The notes below the pieces were generated by a model that searched no databases, was not told the DNA's origin, and was given only the letters and a program-made list of their open reading frames with translations. From NCBI GenBank assembly GCA_022823365.1, contig JAJDXG010000019.1:124001-188000 (forward strand): 64,000 nt of DNA, written 5' to 3'. Below, one piece after another: positions 1 to 9,621 of this stretch. A program made the translations under genes and the position numbers. Position 1 is the stretch's first letter, and every line of letters starts with the position of its first letter. Source of the stretch: Gemmatimonadota bacterium (GTDB lineage: Bacteria > Gemmatimonadota > Gemmatimonadetes > Longimicrobiales > Gaopeijiaceae).

Positions 1-1
1 G

Positions 2-436
2 GCCGCCATGTCGAGCATCTCGTCGGAGCTGAACTCCCTGTCGACCACCAGCATCATCGACTTCTACCGGCGCTGGTTCCGCCCCGAGGCGAGCGACGCC
101 CACTACCTGGCGGTCTCGAAGGCCGCGACCGCGTTCTGGGGGGTGTTCGCCTGCTTCGTCGCCCTCTACGCGGTCAGCCTGGGCTCGCTGATCGAGGTGG
201 TGAACCGGTTCGGGTCATTCTTCTACGGCTCGATCCTGGGCGTCTTCCTCCTGGCGATGGTGCCACGGGCCAGGGCGGCCGGCGCGTTCGTCGGGCTGCT
301 CGTGGGGATGGGGGCGGTCGCCACCGTGACCTTCGGCGCACCCGACGTTTCGTTCCTGTGGCACAACGTGATCGGCGCGCTCACGGTGGTGGGGGTGGGG
401 GTGGTGTTGTCGCTGCGCGGGCCCGGTCGGGCTTAG
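2..436 (+). CDS. Sodium:solute symporter (SSS family), C-terminal part
   Basis: The gene enters from the left edge of the window; only the last 144 codons are visible and the true start lies outside. The first visible residues, [20 protein letters not shown], match the conserved helix of sodium/solute symporters that precedes the cytoplasmic loop (family pattern MSSxDSxLNxxSTxxxxDxY). Four hydrophobic segments follow, ending close to the C-terminus. The family couples Na+ entry to uptake of sugars, amino acids, carboxylates or similar solutes across the inner membrane. The substrate cannot be told from this fragment. It converges on the PIN toxin gene, with a 16-bp palindrome between them. 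Confidence 0.85.
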   Translation, partial: AAMSSISSELNSLSTTSIIDFYRRWFRPEASDAHYLAVSKAATAFWGVFACFVALYAVSLGSLIEVVNRFGSFFYGSILGVFLLAMVPRARAAGAFVGLLVGMGAVATVTFGAPDVSFLWHNVIGALTVVGVGVVLSLRGPGRA

Positions 437-442
437 GCTCCA

Positions 443-458
443 TGCCGCCATGGCGGCA
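443..458. repeat. 16-bp perfect palindrome between convergent genes
   Basis: TGCCGCCATGGCGGCA is self-complementary over its full length. It lies between the converging ends of the symporter and the PIN toxin. It could be the stem of a bidirectional terminator, but it has no loop and no T-run, so the role is open. Confidence 0.4.
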
Positions 459-467
459 CCATCCGCG

Positions 468-929
468 TCACGGCATCCGCGGACTGCGCGTCCCGCCCCG
501 GCCGGGCGGATATCGGCCGGGAAGCGGATCGAACCCCGCCTGCGAGAAGTGGCGGTCCGTGGTCAGGACCGTCTGGATGCGCAACTCCTGCATTACGACA
601 AAACTGGTAAAGTCCGTGAGTGAGAAATCCCTGTCATTCCAGTCGAAGAACCAGCGCCTGGCGTTCTCGGCGCGCGCCGGAGTGATCCACTCCCACCGAA
701 GCCGGGAGCTGGCATCGATCTGTTCCCACCAGCGGGCGGCGGCGCGCAGCCCCAGCCGCATCCGAATCAGGGTCAGGGTCTCGTCGATCACATAGTCGGT
801 CGAGAGGAGGTTCCCCCCGCTCCGCAACCAGGCGTCACGCGATCCCCGGCTGGCATCGTGCATGGGATCCGCCGCGTCAGCCATGGCCATCCAGCCGGCC
901 GTGTCGACGAACAGCGTGCGGTCAGGCAC
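468..929 (-). CDS. PIN-domain ribonuclease toxin (VapC-like)
   Basis: A 153-aa PIN-domain protein, the expected length for a VapC-type toxin, which cleaves RNA using Mg2+ held by acidic residues. The acidic set is visible: D9 (FVDTAGW), D49/E50 (VIDE), D106 (SLTDF) and D125 (LTTDRHF). Its start overlaps the end of the upstream antitoxin gene by 8 bp, so the two are translationally coupled as a toxin-antitoxin operon in antitoxin-first order. Sequence and pairing together make the assignment firm; the RNA target is unknown. Confidence 0.88.
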   Translation of the reverse strand: MPDRTLFVDTAGWMAMADAADPMHDASRGSRDAWLRSGGNLLSTDYVIDETLTLIRMRLGLRAAARWWEQIDASSRLRWEWITPARAENARRWFFDWNDRDFSLTDFTSFVVMQELRIQTVLTTDRHFSQAGFDPLPGRYPPGRGGTRSPRMP

Positions 930-1176
930 GCGGTTGCCCGTAGAGCGAGCGATCGTGTTGCTCCGCCGTCAACCCGTCGTCCGATCTTCCAACCGCCTCG
1001 GCCCCGTAGAGCGAATCGTCCTCGGCGACGCCGTGGGTGAAGACGCCGCTCAGAGGCACGATCCGGAACGCGGGGCGGCTGCGATAGAGCACGGTGAAAT
1101 CCTCGCCCTTGCGGACGCGGTCGATGATCCGCCCCATCTCGTTCCGGAGCGTCTTGACGTTGATCGTGCTCGACAT
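922..1176 (-). CDS. Phd/YefM-family antitoxin
   Basis: An 84-aa protein with an N-terminal Phd/YefM-like segment (about residues 3-45). It begins INVKTLRNEMGRIIDRVRKG and continues with FTVLYRSRPAFRIVPL, the usual beta hairpin. In this family the N-terminus binds DNA and the disordered C-terminus wraps the toxin. The start is supported by GGAGGT at 1186-1191, nine bases upstream. It is the first gene of the pair with the PIN toxin and overlaps it by 8 bp. A promoter and an inverted repeat lie just upstream, consistent with autorepression. Confidence 0.85.
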   Translation of the reverse strand: MSSTINVKTLRNEMGRIIDRVRKGEDFTVLYRSRPAFRIVPLSGVFTHGVAEDDSLYGAEAVGRSDDGLTAEQHDRSLYGQPRA

Positions 1177-1213
1177 CGCTCGGATACCTCCGAAAGGGTC
1201 ACAGCAGCAGATA

Positions 1214-1247
1214 AGATCATGTTAAGATGATCTGTATATGATGACAA
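1214..1247 (-). promoter_or_regulatory. Promoter and inverted-repeat operator of the Phd/PIN operon
   Basis: On the minus strand, TTGTCA (complement of 1242-1247) is followed after 17 bp by TAACAT (complement of 1219-1224), a reasonable sigma-70 pair. The perfect inverted repeat AGATCAT-6-ATGATCT (1214-1233) covers the -10 element. This is where a Phd-type autorepressor would be expected to bind. The assignment rests on sequence only. Confidence 0.6.
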
Positions 1248-1264
1248 CCTCACTGGCGCAGGGC

Positions 1265-1290
1265 TGAGACGTTTCAGCTGAAACGCTTCG
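1265..1290. promoter_or_regulatory. Overlapping LacI/GalR-type operator-like palindromes
   Basis: CGTTTCAGCTGAAACG (1270-1285) is a perfect 16-bp palindrome. It also holds two near-copies of the 12-bp motif TGAAACGTTTCA, which is typical of LacI/GalR-family sites: TGAGACGTTTCA at 1265-1276 and TGAAACGCTTCG at 1279-1290. The site is just upstream of the TA promoter and just downstream of the POT gene. No LacI-type regulator gene is visible in the window. Confidence 0.4.
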
Positions 1291-1346
1291 CGGGAAGGAT
1301 CCCTGTGAGCACGCCGAATGGTTGGGACGCGGCCTGCGGACCCTCC

Positions 1347-2897
<1,551 letters not shown>

Positions 2898-2919
2898 GGT
2901 CCCGGACTCCTCGGTCGGC

Positions 2920-4164
2920 TCAGCGCTTGAAGGTGAAGGCCCCGGCTTCCTTCATTTCGGCGATCTCGTCCCCGCCGTACCCGAGCACGTCCCCGAGAAT
3001 CTCGTCGGTGTGCTCGCCCAGCAGCGGCGAGCGCGTGATCACCGCTGGAGAGTCGGAGAGCTTGATGGGGCAGCCGAGGTTCCAGTAGGGCCCTCGCTCG
3101 GGATGATCGAGTTCCACATACATCTCGCGCCCGCGCACGTGGTCGTCGTCCGCCAGGTCCGCCGTGCTCATCACGGGACCGCAGGGCACGTTCAGCTCGT
3201 TCAGGATGGCCATCAGCTCGCGCTTCGTGTACCGGCTCGCGAAGTCGTTCAGGATGTCCCACATCGCGCCCTGGTTCCTGCGCCGCACGGTGATGTCGGC
3301 GAAGCGCGGATCGTTGACCAGCTCCTCGCCCCCCACGCGGGTCGCCAGCGCCTCCCAGACGTGTTCCTGCACCACGATGTAGAGGTAGTCGTTGATGCCG
3401 CCCGGCTTGCAGTGGATGCAGTTGCCGAGCTGCCCGCCGCCCGAGTCGTTGCCGGCGCGCGGGGTGAAGTCGTCGAACTCCTGAATCGAGTACTCGGCCA
3501 GCGGCCCGCGGGTGATGCGCTGGTGGTCGCGCCACTTCACCCGCACGAGGTTCATCACGCAGTCCATCATGGCGCACTCGACGTACTGCCCTTTCCCGGT
3601 CTGCTCGCGATGGAGCAGTGCCGCGAGGATCCCCAGCGCCAGGTGAACCCCGGTGCCCGAGTCGCCGATCTGAGCGCCGGTCACGACGGGGGATCCGTCG
3701 AACATGCCGGTCGTGCTCATCGACCCGCCCATCGCCTGGGCGATGTTCTCGTAGGCCTTGAAGGCCGCGTAGGGGCCCTCGGTGCCGAAGCCCTTGATGG
3801 ACGCCATCACCATGCGCGGGTTGATCTCGTGCACGCGCTCCCATCCGAAGCCGAGCCTGTCGAGAACCCCCGGCCCGAAGTTCTCCATGAGCACGTCGCA
3901 TTCCTGCACCAGCCGGGTGAAGACCTCCTTTCCGCGCTCGTTCTTCAGGTTCACCGTGATCGAGCGCTTGTTGCAGTTGAGCATGGTGAAGTAGAGGCTG
4001 TCGGCCCCGGGGACATCGCGCAGCTGCTTGCGGGTGGCGTCCCCGAAGGGCGACTCCAGCTTGATGACGTCCGCGCCCATGAAGCCCAGGAGCTGGCTGG
4101 AGGTGGGACCGGCCTGGACGTGGGTCATGTCCAGGATGCGGATGCCGTTGAGTGCTTTGCTCAT
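2920..4164 (-). CDS. frc: CoA-transferase family III, formyl-CoA:oxalate CoA-transferase-like
   Basis: A 414-aa class III CoA-transferase. These enzymes move CoA between carboxylic acids through an aspartyl-CoA anhydride. The catalytic aspartate is D168 in GAQIGDSGTG, matching D169 of Oxalobacter Frc. The glycine loop that guards the Frc active site is present as SGGGQ at about 241-245. The length is close to Frc. The upstream partner is a ThDP-dependent oxalyl-CoA decarboxylase/2-hydroxyacyl-CoA lyase homologue 90 bp away, as in oxalate operons. The formyl-CoA/oxalate pair is the best guess; related acyl-CoA transferases use other acids, so specificity is inferred. Confidence 0.8.
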   Translation of the reverse strand: MSKALNGIRILDMTHVQAGPTSSQLLGFMGADVIKLESPFGDATRKQLRDVPGADSLYFTMLNCNKRSITVNLKNERGKEVFTRLVQECDVLMENFGPGVLDRLGFGWERVHEINPRMVMASIKGFGTEGPYAAFKAYENIAQAMGGSMSTTGMFDGSPVVTGAQIGDSGTGVHLALGILAALLHREQTGKGQYVECAMMDCVMNLVRVKWRDHQRITRGPLAEYSIQEFDDFTPRAGNDSGGGQLGNCIHCKPGGINDYLYIVVQEHVWEALATRVGGEELVNDPRFADITVRRRNQGAMWDILNDFASRYTKRELMAILNELNVPCGPVMSTADLADDDHVRGREMYVELDHPERGPYWNLGCPIKLSDSPAVITRSPLLGEHTDEILGDVLGYGGDEIAEMKEAGAFTFKR

Positions 4165-4254
4165 TTAGGGATGGCTCCGATTGCTCGTTCAGGGTTGAGG
4201 GATGGCGTGCGGGTGCCGGTCACGCGTTGCCGGCCCGCTGACTGCCGGCTCCGA

Positions 4255-6000
4255 CTACTTGTACATCGTCTGGCGCTTGGTGCCCGGCGCCCATTCGCCC
4301 GGATCCACCCAGATGTTGATGACGGCAGACTTGCCGCTGCTGCGCACCGACTCGCGCGCCCGCTGCAGCGCCGGCTGGATCTGGCCGGGATCGCGCACCT
4401 CCTCGCCGTATCCGCCCAGCATCTCGGCGAACTTCGAGAAGGGCACGTCGCCCAGCAGGTTGCCCACGTTGCCGCGTTCCTGCCCGTACTTGGCCAGCTG
4501 TCCGTAGCGGATCTGGTTCATCGCCGAGTTGTTGCCGATGACGGCGATGTAAGGCGCGCCGAAGCGGTTGCAGGTCTCCATGTCGAAGGCGGTCATGCCG
4601 AAGGAGCCGTCGCCGTAGTAGCAGAGGATTTCCTTGTTCGGATGCGCCAGCTTGGCCGCCATGGCGAAGCCGGTGCCCACGCCGAGCCCGCCCAGGGCGC
4701 CCGGATCCATCCAGTTGCCCGGCGCGCGCGGCTTGACCGCCTGCGCGCTGATGGTCACGACGTCGCCGCCGTCGCCGATGTAGACGGTGTCCTCGGTGAG
4801 GAACTCGTTCAGCTCCCACGCCACCCGGTAGGGGTGGATGGGGTTGGCGTCGGAGAGGAAGAGCGGCATCAGCTTCTCGGTCTTCTGCTCCTCGATCTCG
4901 CGCAGGTGCCTCATCCAGCCGAGGCGGCGGGCCGGGCCGTCCCCGAGGTTGGAGCTGGCCTCGGCGAGCACCGCCTCCATGATGGCGCCGGGATGGCCGA
5001 CCAATCCGAGGTCGATGTCGCGGTTCTTGCCCACCGTGCGGTAGTCGAGGTCGATCTGCACCACCGTGGCGCCCGCGGGCAGGCGCTTGCCGTAGCCCAT
5101 GCGGAAGTCGAAGGGGGTGCCCACGATCACGATCACGTCGGCGTTGCCGAAGCCGGCGCCGCGGGTGCGGTGGAAGTAGTGGGGATCGTCGGGGCCGAGA
5201 AGCCCGCGCGAGGCACCGTTGGTGAAGGTCGGGATGTTCAGGGTGCGCACCAGGTCCCAGGCCTCCTGGTGTGCGCGGCAGCCCCACACCTGCTGTCCGA
5301 AGAGGATGGCAGGGCGCTCGGACTTGACCAGCAGGTCGGCGAGGCGTTCGATGTCGCGCGGGTCGCCCACGGACCGGGTCGAAGCGCGGTAGCGGCCCGG
5401 CTCGGGGATGGTCGCGCTGCCCAGCGGAATCTCACGGTCGAGGATGTCGCGCGGGATCTCCAGGTAGCTCGGCCCCGGCGTCCCGGCGAAGCACTCGCGC
5501 GCGGCCATCGACACCATGTCCGCGATGCGCTCGGTGGAGCGAACCCCGCCCGCGAACTTGGTGATCGGGCGCGCGATGTTGACATGAGGCAGATCCTGCA
5601 GCGACCCCATCTTGTGCTGGGTGAGCGCGCCCTGCCCGCCGATGTGCAGCACCGGGCTCTCCGACCGGAACGCGGTCGCGATGCCGGTTAGCGCATTGGT
5701 GAACCCCGGGCCGGCCGTGGTGATCACGCACCCGAGCCCGCCGGTCTGCCGTGCGTACCCGTCCGCGGCGTGGGCGGCAACCTGCTCGTGACGCACGTCG
5801 ATGATGCGGATGTTCTCGTCGATGCACCCGTCGTAGGTGTCGATGATGTGGCCGCCGCACAGCGTGAAGACGGTGTCGACACCCTCGTTGGCCAGCGCCC
5901 GGGCGGCCAGGTGCCCGCCCGAGATCACGTCTTCGGCGCGGCTCTTGCGCGCCAGGGTGTCTTCGGCGGTCCTGGATTTCAGTGCGGTCGCGGTCGTCAT
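4255..6000 (-). CDS. ThDP-dependent oxalyl-CoA decarboxylase / 2-hydroxyacyl-CoA lyase family enzyme
   Basis: A 581-aa enzyme of the acetolactate synthase/oxalyl-CoA decarboxylase superfamily, with N-terminal Pyr, central and C-terminal PP domains. E72 in DVRHEQ is the glutamate that activates the thiamine ring. GDGSFGM (463-469) through IGNNS is the Mg-ThDP motif. The start at 6000 is chosen over an earlier in-frame one because AGGAGG lies just upstream and the family N-terminus follows. Its CoA-transferase neighbour argues for an acyl-CoA substrate: oxalyl-CoA decarboxylation or cleavage of a 2-hydroxyacyl-CoA, both giving formyl-CoA. An acetolactate-synthase-like role cannot be excluded, but there is no small subunit nearby. 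Confidence 0.75.
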   Translation of the reverse strand: MTTATALKSRTAEDTLARKSRAEDVISGGHLAARALANEGVDTVFTLCGGHIIDTYDGCIDENIRIIDVRHEQVAAHAADGYARQTGGLGCVITTAGPGFTNALTGIATAFRSESPVLHIGGQGALTQHKMGSLQDLPHVNIARPITKFAGGVRSTERIADMVSMAARECFAGTPGPSYLEIPRDILDREIPLGSATIPEPGRYRASTRSVGDPRDIERLADLLVKSERPAILFGQQVWGCRAHQEAWDLVRTLNIPTFTNGASRGLLGPDDPHYFHRTRGAGFGNADVIVIVGTPFDFRMGYGKRLPAGATVVQIDLDYRTVGKNRDIDLGLVGHPGAIMEAVLAEASSNLGDGPARRLGWMRHLREIEEQKTEKLMPLFLSDANPIHPYRVAWELNEFLTEDTVYIGDGGDVVTISAQAVKPRAPGNWMDPGALGGLGVGTGFAMAAKLAHPNKEILCYYGDGSFGMTAFDMETCNRFGAPYIAVIGNNSAMNQIRYGQLAKYGQERGNVGNLLGDVPFSKFAEMLGGYGEEVRDPGQIQPALQRARESVRSSGKSAVINIWVDPGEWAPGTKRQTMYK

Positions 6001-6062
6001 GAACAGATCCTCCTTCGTGGCTTGCGAATCGAGCCGCGCGGGCCTCCCCGCGAGTCCGAGCA

Positions 6063-6091
6063 AAGCTAGGGAGCGGCCCGCGGCCTGCCAA
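6063..6091 (-). promoter_or_regulatory. Candidate promoter of the ThDP enzyme-frc-POT operon
   Basis: On the minus strand TTGGCA (complement of 6086-6091) and TAGCTT (complement of 6063-6068) are separated by 17 bp. They lie about 60 bp upstream of the operon's first start codon. The -35 is strong and the -10 weak. Confidence 0.4.
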
Positions 6092-6207
6092 GAATCGCCG
6101 CGCTCGAACAAGCCGGGGTCAGGGAACAGCGTCCTCTGGCGTTATTGTAGTGCAGCGTATGGCCACCGGCGCCTGGGTGGCGCGGCACTTGCGGAGGGGT
6201 ATCTGCG

Positions 6208-7332
6208 ATGACTCGGGTTCAACAGAGCGGCGAGGGACGACGCCCGTCTGCCGTGCTCGCCGCGTGCGTCCTTGTCGTTGCCTCCTGCGGCGGTGCGGAG
6301 ACAGGGACCGACCTTTCCCTGATTCCGTTCGCCGAGTCGGTCGTCCCCTTGAGCGACGACATCGGCATTCTCCTCCTCGACGAGGACACGGTCTGCACGA
6401 CGGAGTCGTACGAGTATCGCGTGTACTGCACGGACGTGAACGGTTCCGAAGTCGGGTACTTCGGGCGGCAGGGCGAGGGACCGGGCGAGTTCAATGACCA
6501 CCTTCCCGATCTTCTACGCGGACCCGGCGGCACGATTGGCGTGATTGACTCCGACTTGAATCGGATGTCCGCGTTCGAGGTGGCCACAGGTGCGCTCGTA
6601 TCCCAGGTACGCCTGCCGGGCGCCTATTTCCAACGCGCTGCTTCTTCATTTTCCTCGACGCTGATCGGCAGTTCGTGGTCGATGCAGCGCGATTCCTCCG
6701 GAGCGATACGTACGAACACGCATTTCGCCGAAGTGGATGCGGCATCCGGGGAGGTCGTGTGGGAGAGGGTCTACGACAGCCGGTTTCGAACCGACGCCGG
6801 GTGCGAGGATTCCGGAGTACTGCCGGGCCTCCATTCGGGCACGTTTTCCTCGCGAGGGAACGTTGTGTTCGTCCTGTGCCGCGGGCAGTTGCTGCTCTTC
6901 GCGGGACGGGACGATGCTTCGGGCACGCTCATCCGGGCGCCGAGATATGTGCTGGAGTATCCCAGCGAAAGAGAAGTGGAGGAGTATCTGGAGTCCGCAG
7001 GCGGCTTTGCGATGGAAGATTGGTACCGGCGCACGCCGAAGCCGTACCAGCGTTTGCCCCTGGTGTTTGACGACCGCAGCCGGCTGTGGGTTGTAACAAG
7101 CCGCGGTCGCAACGAGGGCGTCTCGTACCTGGACGTGTACTCGGGCCCGGAATACTGGGGTGCCGTCCGCGTGCGACACGACGCGCTCGCGGTCGATGTG
7201 CTGGGCTCGACACTTGTGGTGCTCGTCGACCGCCCCGTCGGCCCCGGCGACGACGACGGCTACCCGGACCGCGGAGTCGACTGGTACGACATCAGCGAAC
7301 TGGAAGCGCCGGGGTACGATCCGGGGTCCTGA
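6208..7332 (+). CDS. Lipoprotein with 6-bladed beta-propeller
   Basis: A 374-aa predicted lipoprotein: basic N-terminus, hydrophobic core and lipobox VVASC near residue 27, so probably anchored in a membrane facing the periplasm. The body has repeated propeller-blade strands. One example is the GxGxGEF-type blade end (YFGRQGEGPGEF), seen in the 6-bladed NHL-like propellers common in this kind of genome. No catalytic residues are evident; such proteins usually bind ligands or partners. GGAGG about 10 bp upstream sets the start. It is divergent from the ThDP operon and has no clear functional partner. Confidence 0.65.
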   Translation: MTRVQQSGEGRRPSAVLAACVLVVASCGGAETGTDLSLIPFAESVVPLSDDIGILLLDEDTVCTTESYEYRVYCTDVNGSEVGYFGRQGEGPGEFNDHLPDLLRGPGGTIGVIDSDLNRMSAFEVATGALVSQVRLPGAYFQRAASSFSSTLIGSSWSMQRDSSGAIRTNTHFAEVDAASGEVVWERVYDSRFRTDAGCEDSGVLPGLHSGTFSSRGNVVFVLCRGQLLLFAGRDDASGTLIRAPRYVLEYPSEREVEEYLESAGGFAMEDWYRRTPKPYQRLPLVFDDRSRLWVVTSRGRNEGVSYLDVYSGPEYWGAVRVRHDALAVDVLGSTLVVLVDRPVGPGDDDGYPDRGVDWYDISELEAPGYDPGS

Positions 7333-7466
7333 GGTTACGCGACCTGCGAACCCGCACCCTCTAGAGCGCGCCAGCCCAGGGTCCGCCGGCGCAGGTTTCG
7401 CCTTGCGATGCCGCGGGCGGGCGGATCTGAAAGCTCGCCGGCGCGGGCGAATCACGTTAGAGTGTC

Positions 7467-7498
7467 ACCAAATGGCATTTGTGTGAATACCAATTGGT
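7467..7498 (+). promoter_or_regulatory. Paired operator half-sites upstream of the Xre/RES module
   Basis: ACCAAATGG (7467-7475) and ACCAATTGG (7489-7497) are near-identical and lie 22 bp apart, about two helical turns. The second extends to the perfect palindrome ACCAATTGGT (7489-7498), which abuts the weak ribosome site of the antitoxin. The first overlaps a CAAAT-3-ATTTG repeat (7469-7481). The arrangement suggests cooperative autorepression. Confidence 0.5.
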
Positions 7499-7506
7499 GA
7501 GTATCG

Positions 7507-7917
7507 ATGAGATACGAGAAGCCGGAGGCTCTCAAGCCTCTTCTCGTTCGCGAGGGGGCGGTGGCTATGGTTCGGAGCGGCCTGCCGTTTTCGATGCTGG
7601 ACGAGGTCGCGGCCGCCGCCGGGGTCGGGCGCCTCGCGCTCGCCCGAGTGATCGGACTGTCCTCCACGACCCTCGCCCGGAGGCGAAAGGCGGAGCGGCT
7701 GACGGAGGAGGAGTCGGATCGACTGGTGCGCGTAGCCCGTCTGGTGGCGTTGGTCCACGACATGATGCTGGGCGATGGCAAAGCCGCCCGCCGGTGGCTC
7801 GGGGATCCGCACGAGCTGCTTGAGGGCGAGTCACCGCTCGAACGGGCATCCACTGAGGTGGGGAGCCGCGAAGTGGAACAGGTCATCGGACGGATTCGCC
7901 ACGGGATCTTCAGCTAA
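7507..7917 (+). CDS. Xre-type antitoxin of a RES toxin system (MbcA/ParS-like)
   Basis: A 136-aa protein with a helix-turn-helix segment (about residues 33-60, AAAAGVGRLALARVIGLSST). A helical toxin-binding domain follows, with the family pattern of a DRLxRVARLxxLxHDMLGD-like helix and AxRWLxxP (here ARRWLGDP). This layout is the Xre/MbcA/ParS-like antitoxin that neutralises RES toxins. The stop is 4 bp before the likely GTG start of the RES gene, so the pair is coupled. The inverted repeats upstream fit autoregulation by the HTH domain. Confidence 0.82.
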   Translation: MRYEKPEALKPLLVREGAVAMVRSGLPFSMLDEVAAAAGVGRLALARVIGLSSTTLARRRKAERLTEEESDRLVRVARLVALVHDMMLGDGKAARRWLGDPHELLEGESPLERASTEVGSREVEQVIGRIRHGIFS

Positions 7918-7921
7918 GGGT

Positions 7922-8416
7922 GTGGCGAGCCTGATCCATGGATGGCGACTGGCCGCGCCGGAGTATTCTCGCACCGTCGAAGACATGCTCTCCGGGGACG
8001 GCACTCTTCGGAATGGCGGGCGCTGGAGCAGCCCGGGGCGGAGGGTGGTCTACCTGGCAGGCAGTCTGGCGCTGGCGAGCCTGGAGCTGCTCGTTCGTCT
8101 CCGAGATAGCGATGTGCTGAAAGCGTACCGCAAGCTCCGCGTGGGCATCCCGCCGGATCTCGTCAAGGCGGTGGATCGTCAGCAGTTGCCCGCCGATTGG
8201 GCGCGTACGAGCCTGCACCCCGCCACCCAGGGCATCGGCGACCGATGGCTCGCCTCGCTGGAGTCCGCCGTCCTCACGGTCCCGAGCGCCGTAGTCATCG
8301 GCGAGGTCAACTACGTCGTCAATCCCGCCCATCCGGATTTCTGCAGGCTCGAGCCGGGTGAGATCAGGGAGTACCGCTACGATCCCAGGCTCGTGAAGAC
8401 CTCCGGCCGGCGGTAG
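7922..8416 (+). CDS. RES-domain toxin (NAD+-degrading family)
   Basis: RES-domain toxins deplete NAD+ by hydrolysis or phosphorolysis. The domain signature is visible: GWRLAAPEYS near the N-terminus, the conserved GGRW motif (LRNGGRWSSPGRRVVYLAGS), the VxLASLELLVRL-type helix, and a late GEVNYVVNPAHPDF segment. I chose the GTG at 7922 (164 aa) because the family starts just before the WRL motif. The longer ATG reading at 7775 would overlap the antitoxin by over 140 bp. The ribosome site for the GTG is poor, so translation probably depends on coupling to the antitoxin. Confidence 0.82.
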   Translation: MASLIHGWRLAAPEYSRTVEDMLSGDGTLRNGGRWSSPGRRVVYLAGSLALASLELLVRLRDSDVLKAYRKLRVGIPPDLVKAVDRQQLPADWARTSLHPATQGIGDRWLASLESAVLTVPSAVVIGEVNYVVNPAHPDFCRLEPGEIREYRYDPRLVKTSGRR

Positions 8417-8422
8417 CGCCAG

Positions 8423-9412
8423 CTAATCCTCCCTGACCCTGAGCACCAGCTTGCCGAAATGCGCGCTCGCCTCCATCTGGCGGTGTGCTTCGGCCGCCTC
8501 GCGCAGCGGATAGACTGCGTCAATCAACGGCACGATGCGACGGGCGGCGAAGTGGGGCATCACCACCCGCTCGAACTCGGCCATGATGTCTGCCTTCTCG
8601 GGCACCGGCCGCGAGCGCAGAACCGAGCCGATGACGGTGTGCCGCTTCACCATCAGCAGCGCCAGGTTGAGCTCGGCCTTGAGCCCGCCCATCAGGCCGA
8701 TCACGACCAGGCGGCCGCCGGGCGCCATGGCTTTCAGGTTGCCCTTCAGGTAGGCGGCGCCGATGTGGTCGAGCACCACATCCACGCCCCGCCCCCCTGT
8801 GAAGCCGCGCACCGCCGGGGCGAACTCCTCGGCCGTGTAGTCCACCACGTGGTGCACCCCCATCGCCCGCACACGCTCCACCTTGCCCGGCGAGGCGGTC
8901 ACGACCATGCGGGTAGCCGGGACCAGCGTGCGGCAGAGGTGGATGGCAGCCGTGTTGACCCCGCCTCCACCGCCGTGCAGCAGCACAGCGTCCCTGTCCC
9001 CGAGGCCGCCCAGCATGAACAGGTTGAGGTACGCGGTGACGTAGGTCTCGCACACGCACGCCGCCTCCTCCCAGGAGAGCGCCTCGGGGACCCGCACCAG
9101 GTGGCCTTCGTAGGCGCACGCCAACTCGGCATACCCGCCGCCGGCCACCAGCGTCATGACCCGGTCGCCGGGACGGAAGCGCTCGACACCGGGTCCCGTT
9201 TCGCGCACCACGCCCGCCACCTCGAGTCCCAGGATCTCCGACTCGCCCGGGGGCGGAGGGTACTTCCCCTCCCGCTGGCTCACGTCCGCGCGATTGACCG
9301 AGGTCGCCACCACCTCGATGAGCACCTGACCCGACCCGGGCTCCGGCACGGGGGCATCGCCCCAGCGCAACACCCCGGCATCCCCGAAACCGTCCATCAA
9401 TACGGCCTTCAT
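8423..9412 (-). CDS. Zinc-type alcohol dehydrogenase-like NAD(P)H:quinone oxidoreductase
   Basis: A 329-aa medium-chain dehydrogenase of the quinone oxidoreductase (PIG3/QOR) branch, which reduces quinones or enones with NADPH. The N-terminal GroES-like fold starts MKAVLMDGFGDAGVLRW and the Rossmann fold follows. The nucleotide site is a glycine-rich stretch (LLHGGGGGVNTAAI, about residues 141-155), a variant of the usual AxGxVG. Zinc-binding cysteines of true alcohol dehydrogenases are absent. The start at 9412 has GGAG upstream; a longer reading lacks support. It stands alone, converging on the RES toxin. Confidence 0.85.
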   Translation of the reverse strand: MKAVLMDGFGDAGVLRWGDAPVPEPGSGQVLIEVVATSVNRADVSQREGKYPPPPGESEILGLEVAGVVRETGPGVERFRPGDRVMTLVAGGGYAELACAYEGHLVRVPEALSWEEAACVCETYVTAYLNLFMLGGLGDRDAVLLHGGGGGVNTAAIHLCRTLVPATRMVVTASPGKVERVRAMGVHHVVDYTAEEFAPAVRGFTGGRGVDVVLDHIGAAYLKGNLKAMAPGGRLVVIGLMGGLKAELNLALLMVKRHTVIGSVLRSRPVPEKADIMAEFERVVMPHFAARRIVPLIDAVYPLREAAEAHRQMEASAHFGKLVLRVRED

Positions 9413-9484
9413 GGCGTCTCCGTGGGCAAGTTCAGTCGCCGCGGGGGCTCCTCGCAACAGCCGTCCCGCGACCCACCGTCCGAC

Positions 9485-9513
9485 TTGACCGGACTTCCGG
9501 CGCGCATCATCCT
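9485..9513 (+). promoter_or_regulatory. Candidate promoter of the DUF2911 lipoprotein gene
   Basis: TTGACC (9485-9490) and CATCCT (9508-9513) are 17 bp apart, about 110 bp before the start codon. The -35 is good, the -10 weak. Confidence 0.35.
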
Positions 9514-9621
9514 ATCCGAAGCCGCCCTGCCGTGCGAGCCCGATGTTTCCGCGTCGCGTGTCGGAACATGCCCCCGCCCGACGCACTCGCTGTACAGCAT
9601 TCCCTCTGGTGGAGGAACCGC

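Noticed and set aside
7775-7921. Upstream ATG for the RES toxin
   Set aside because: Would overlap the antitoxin by over 140 bp and adds non-family residues.
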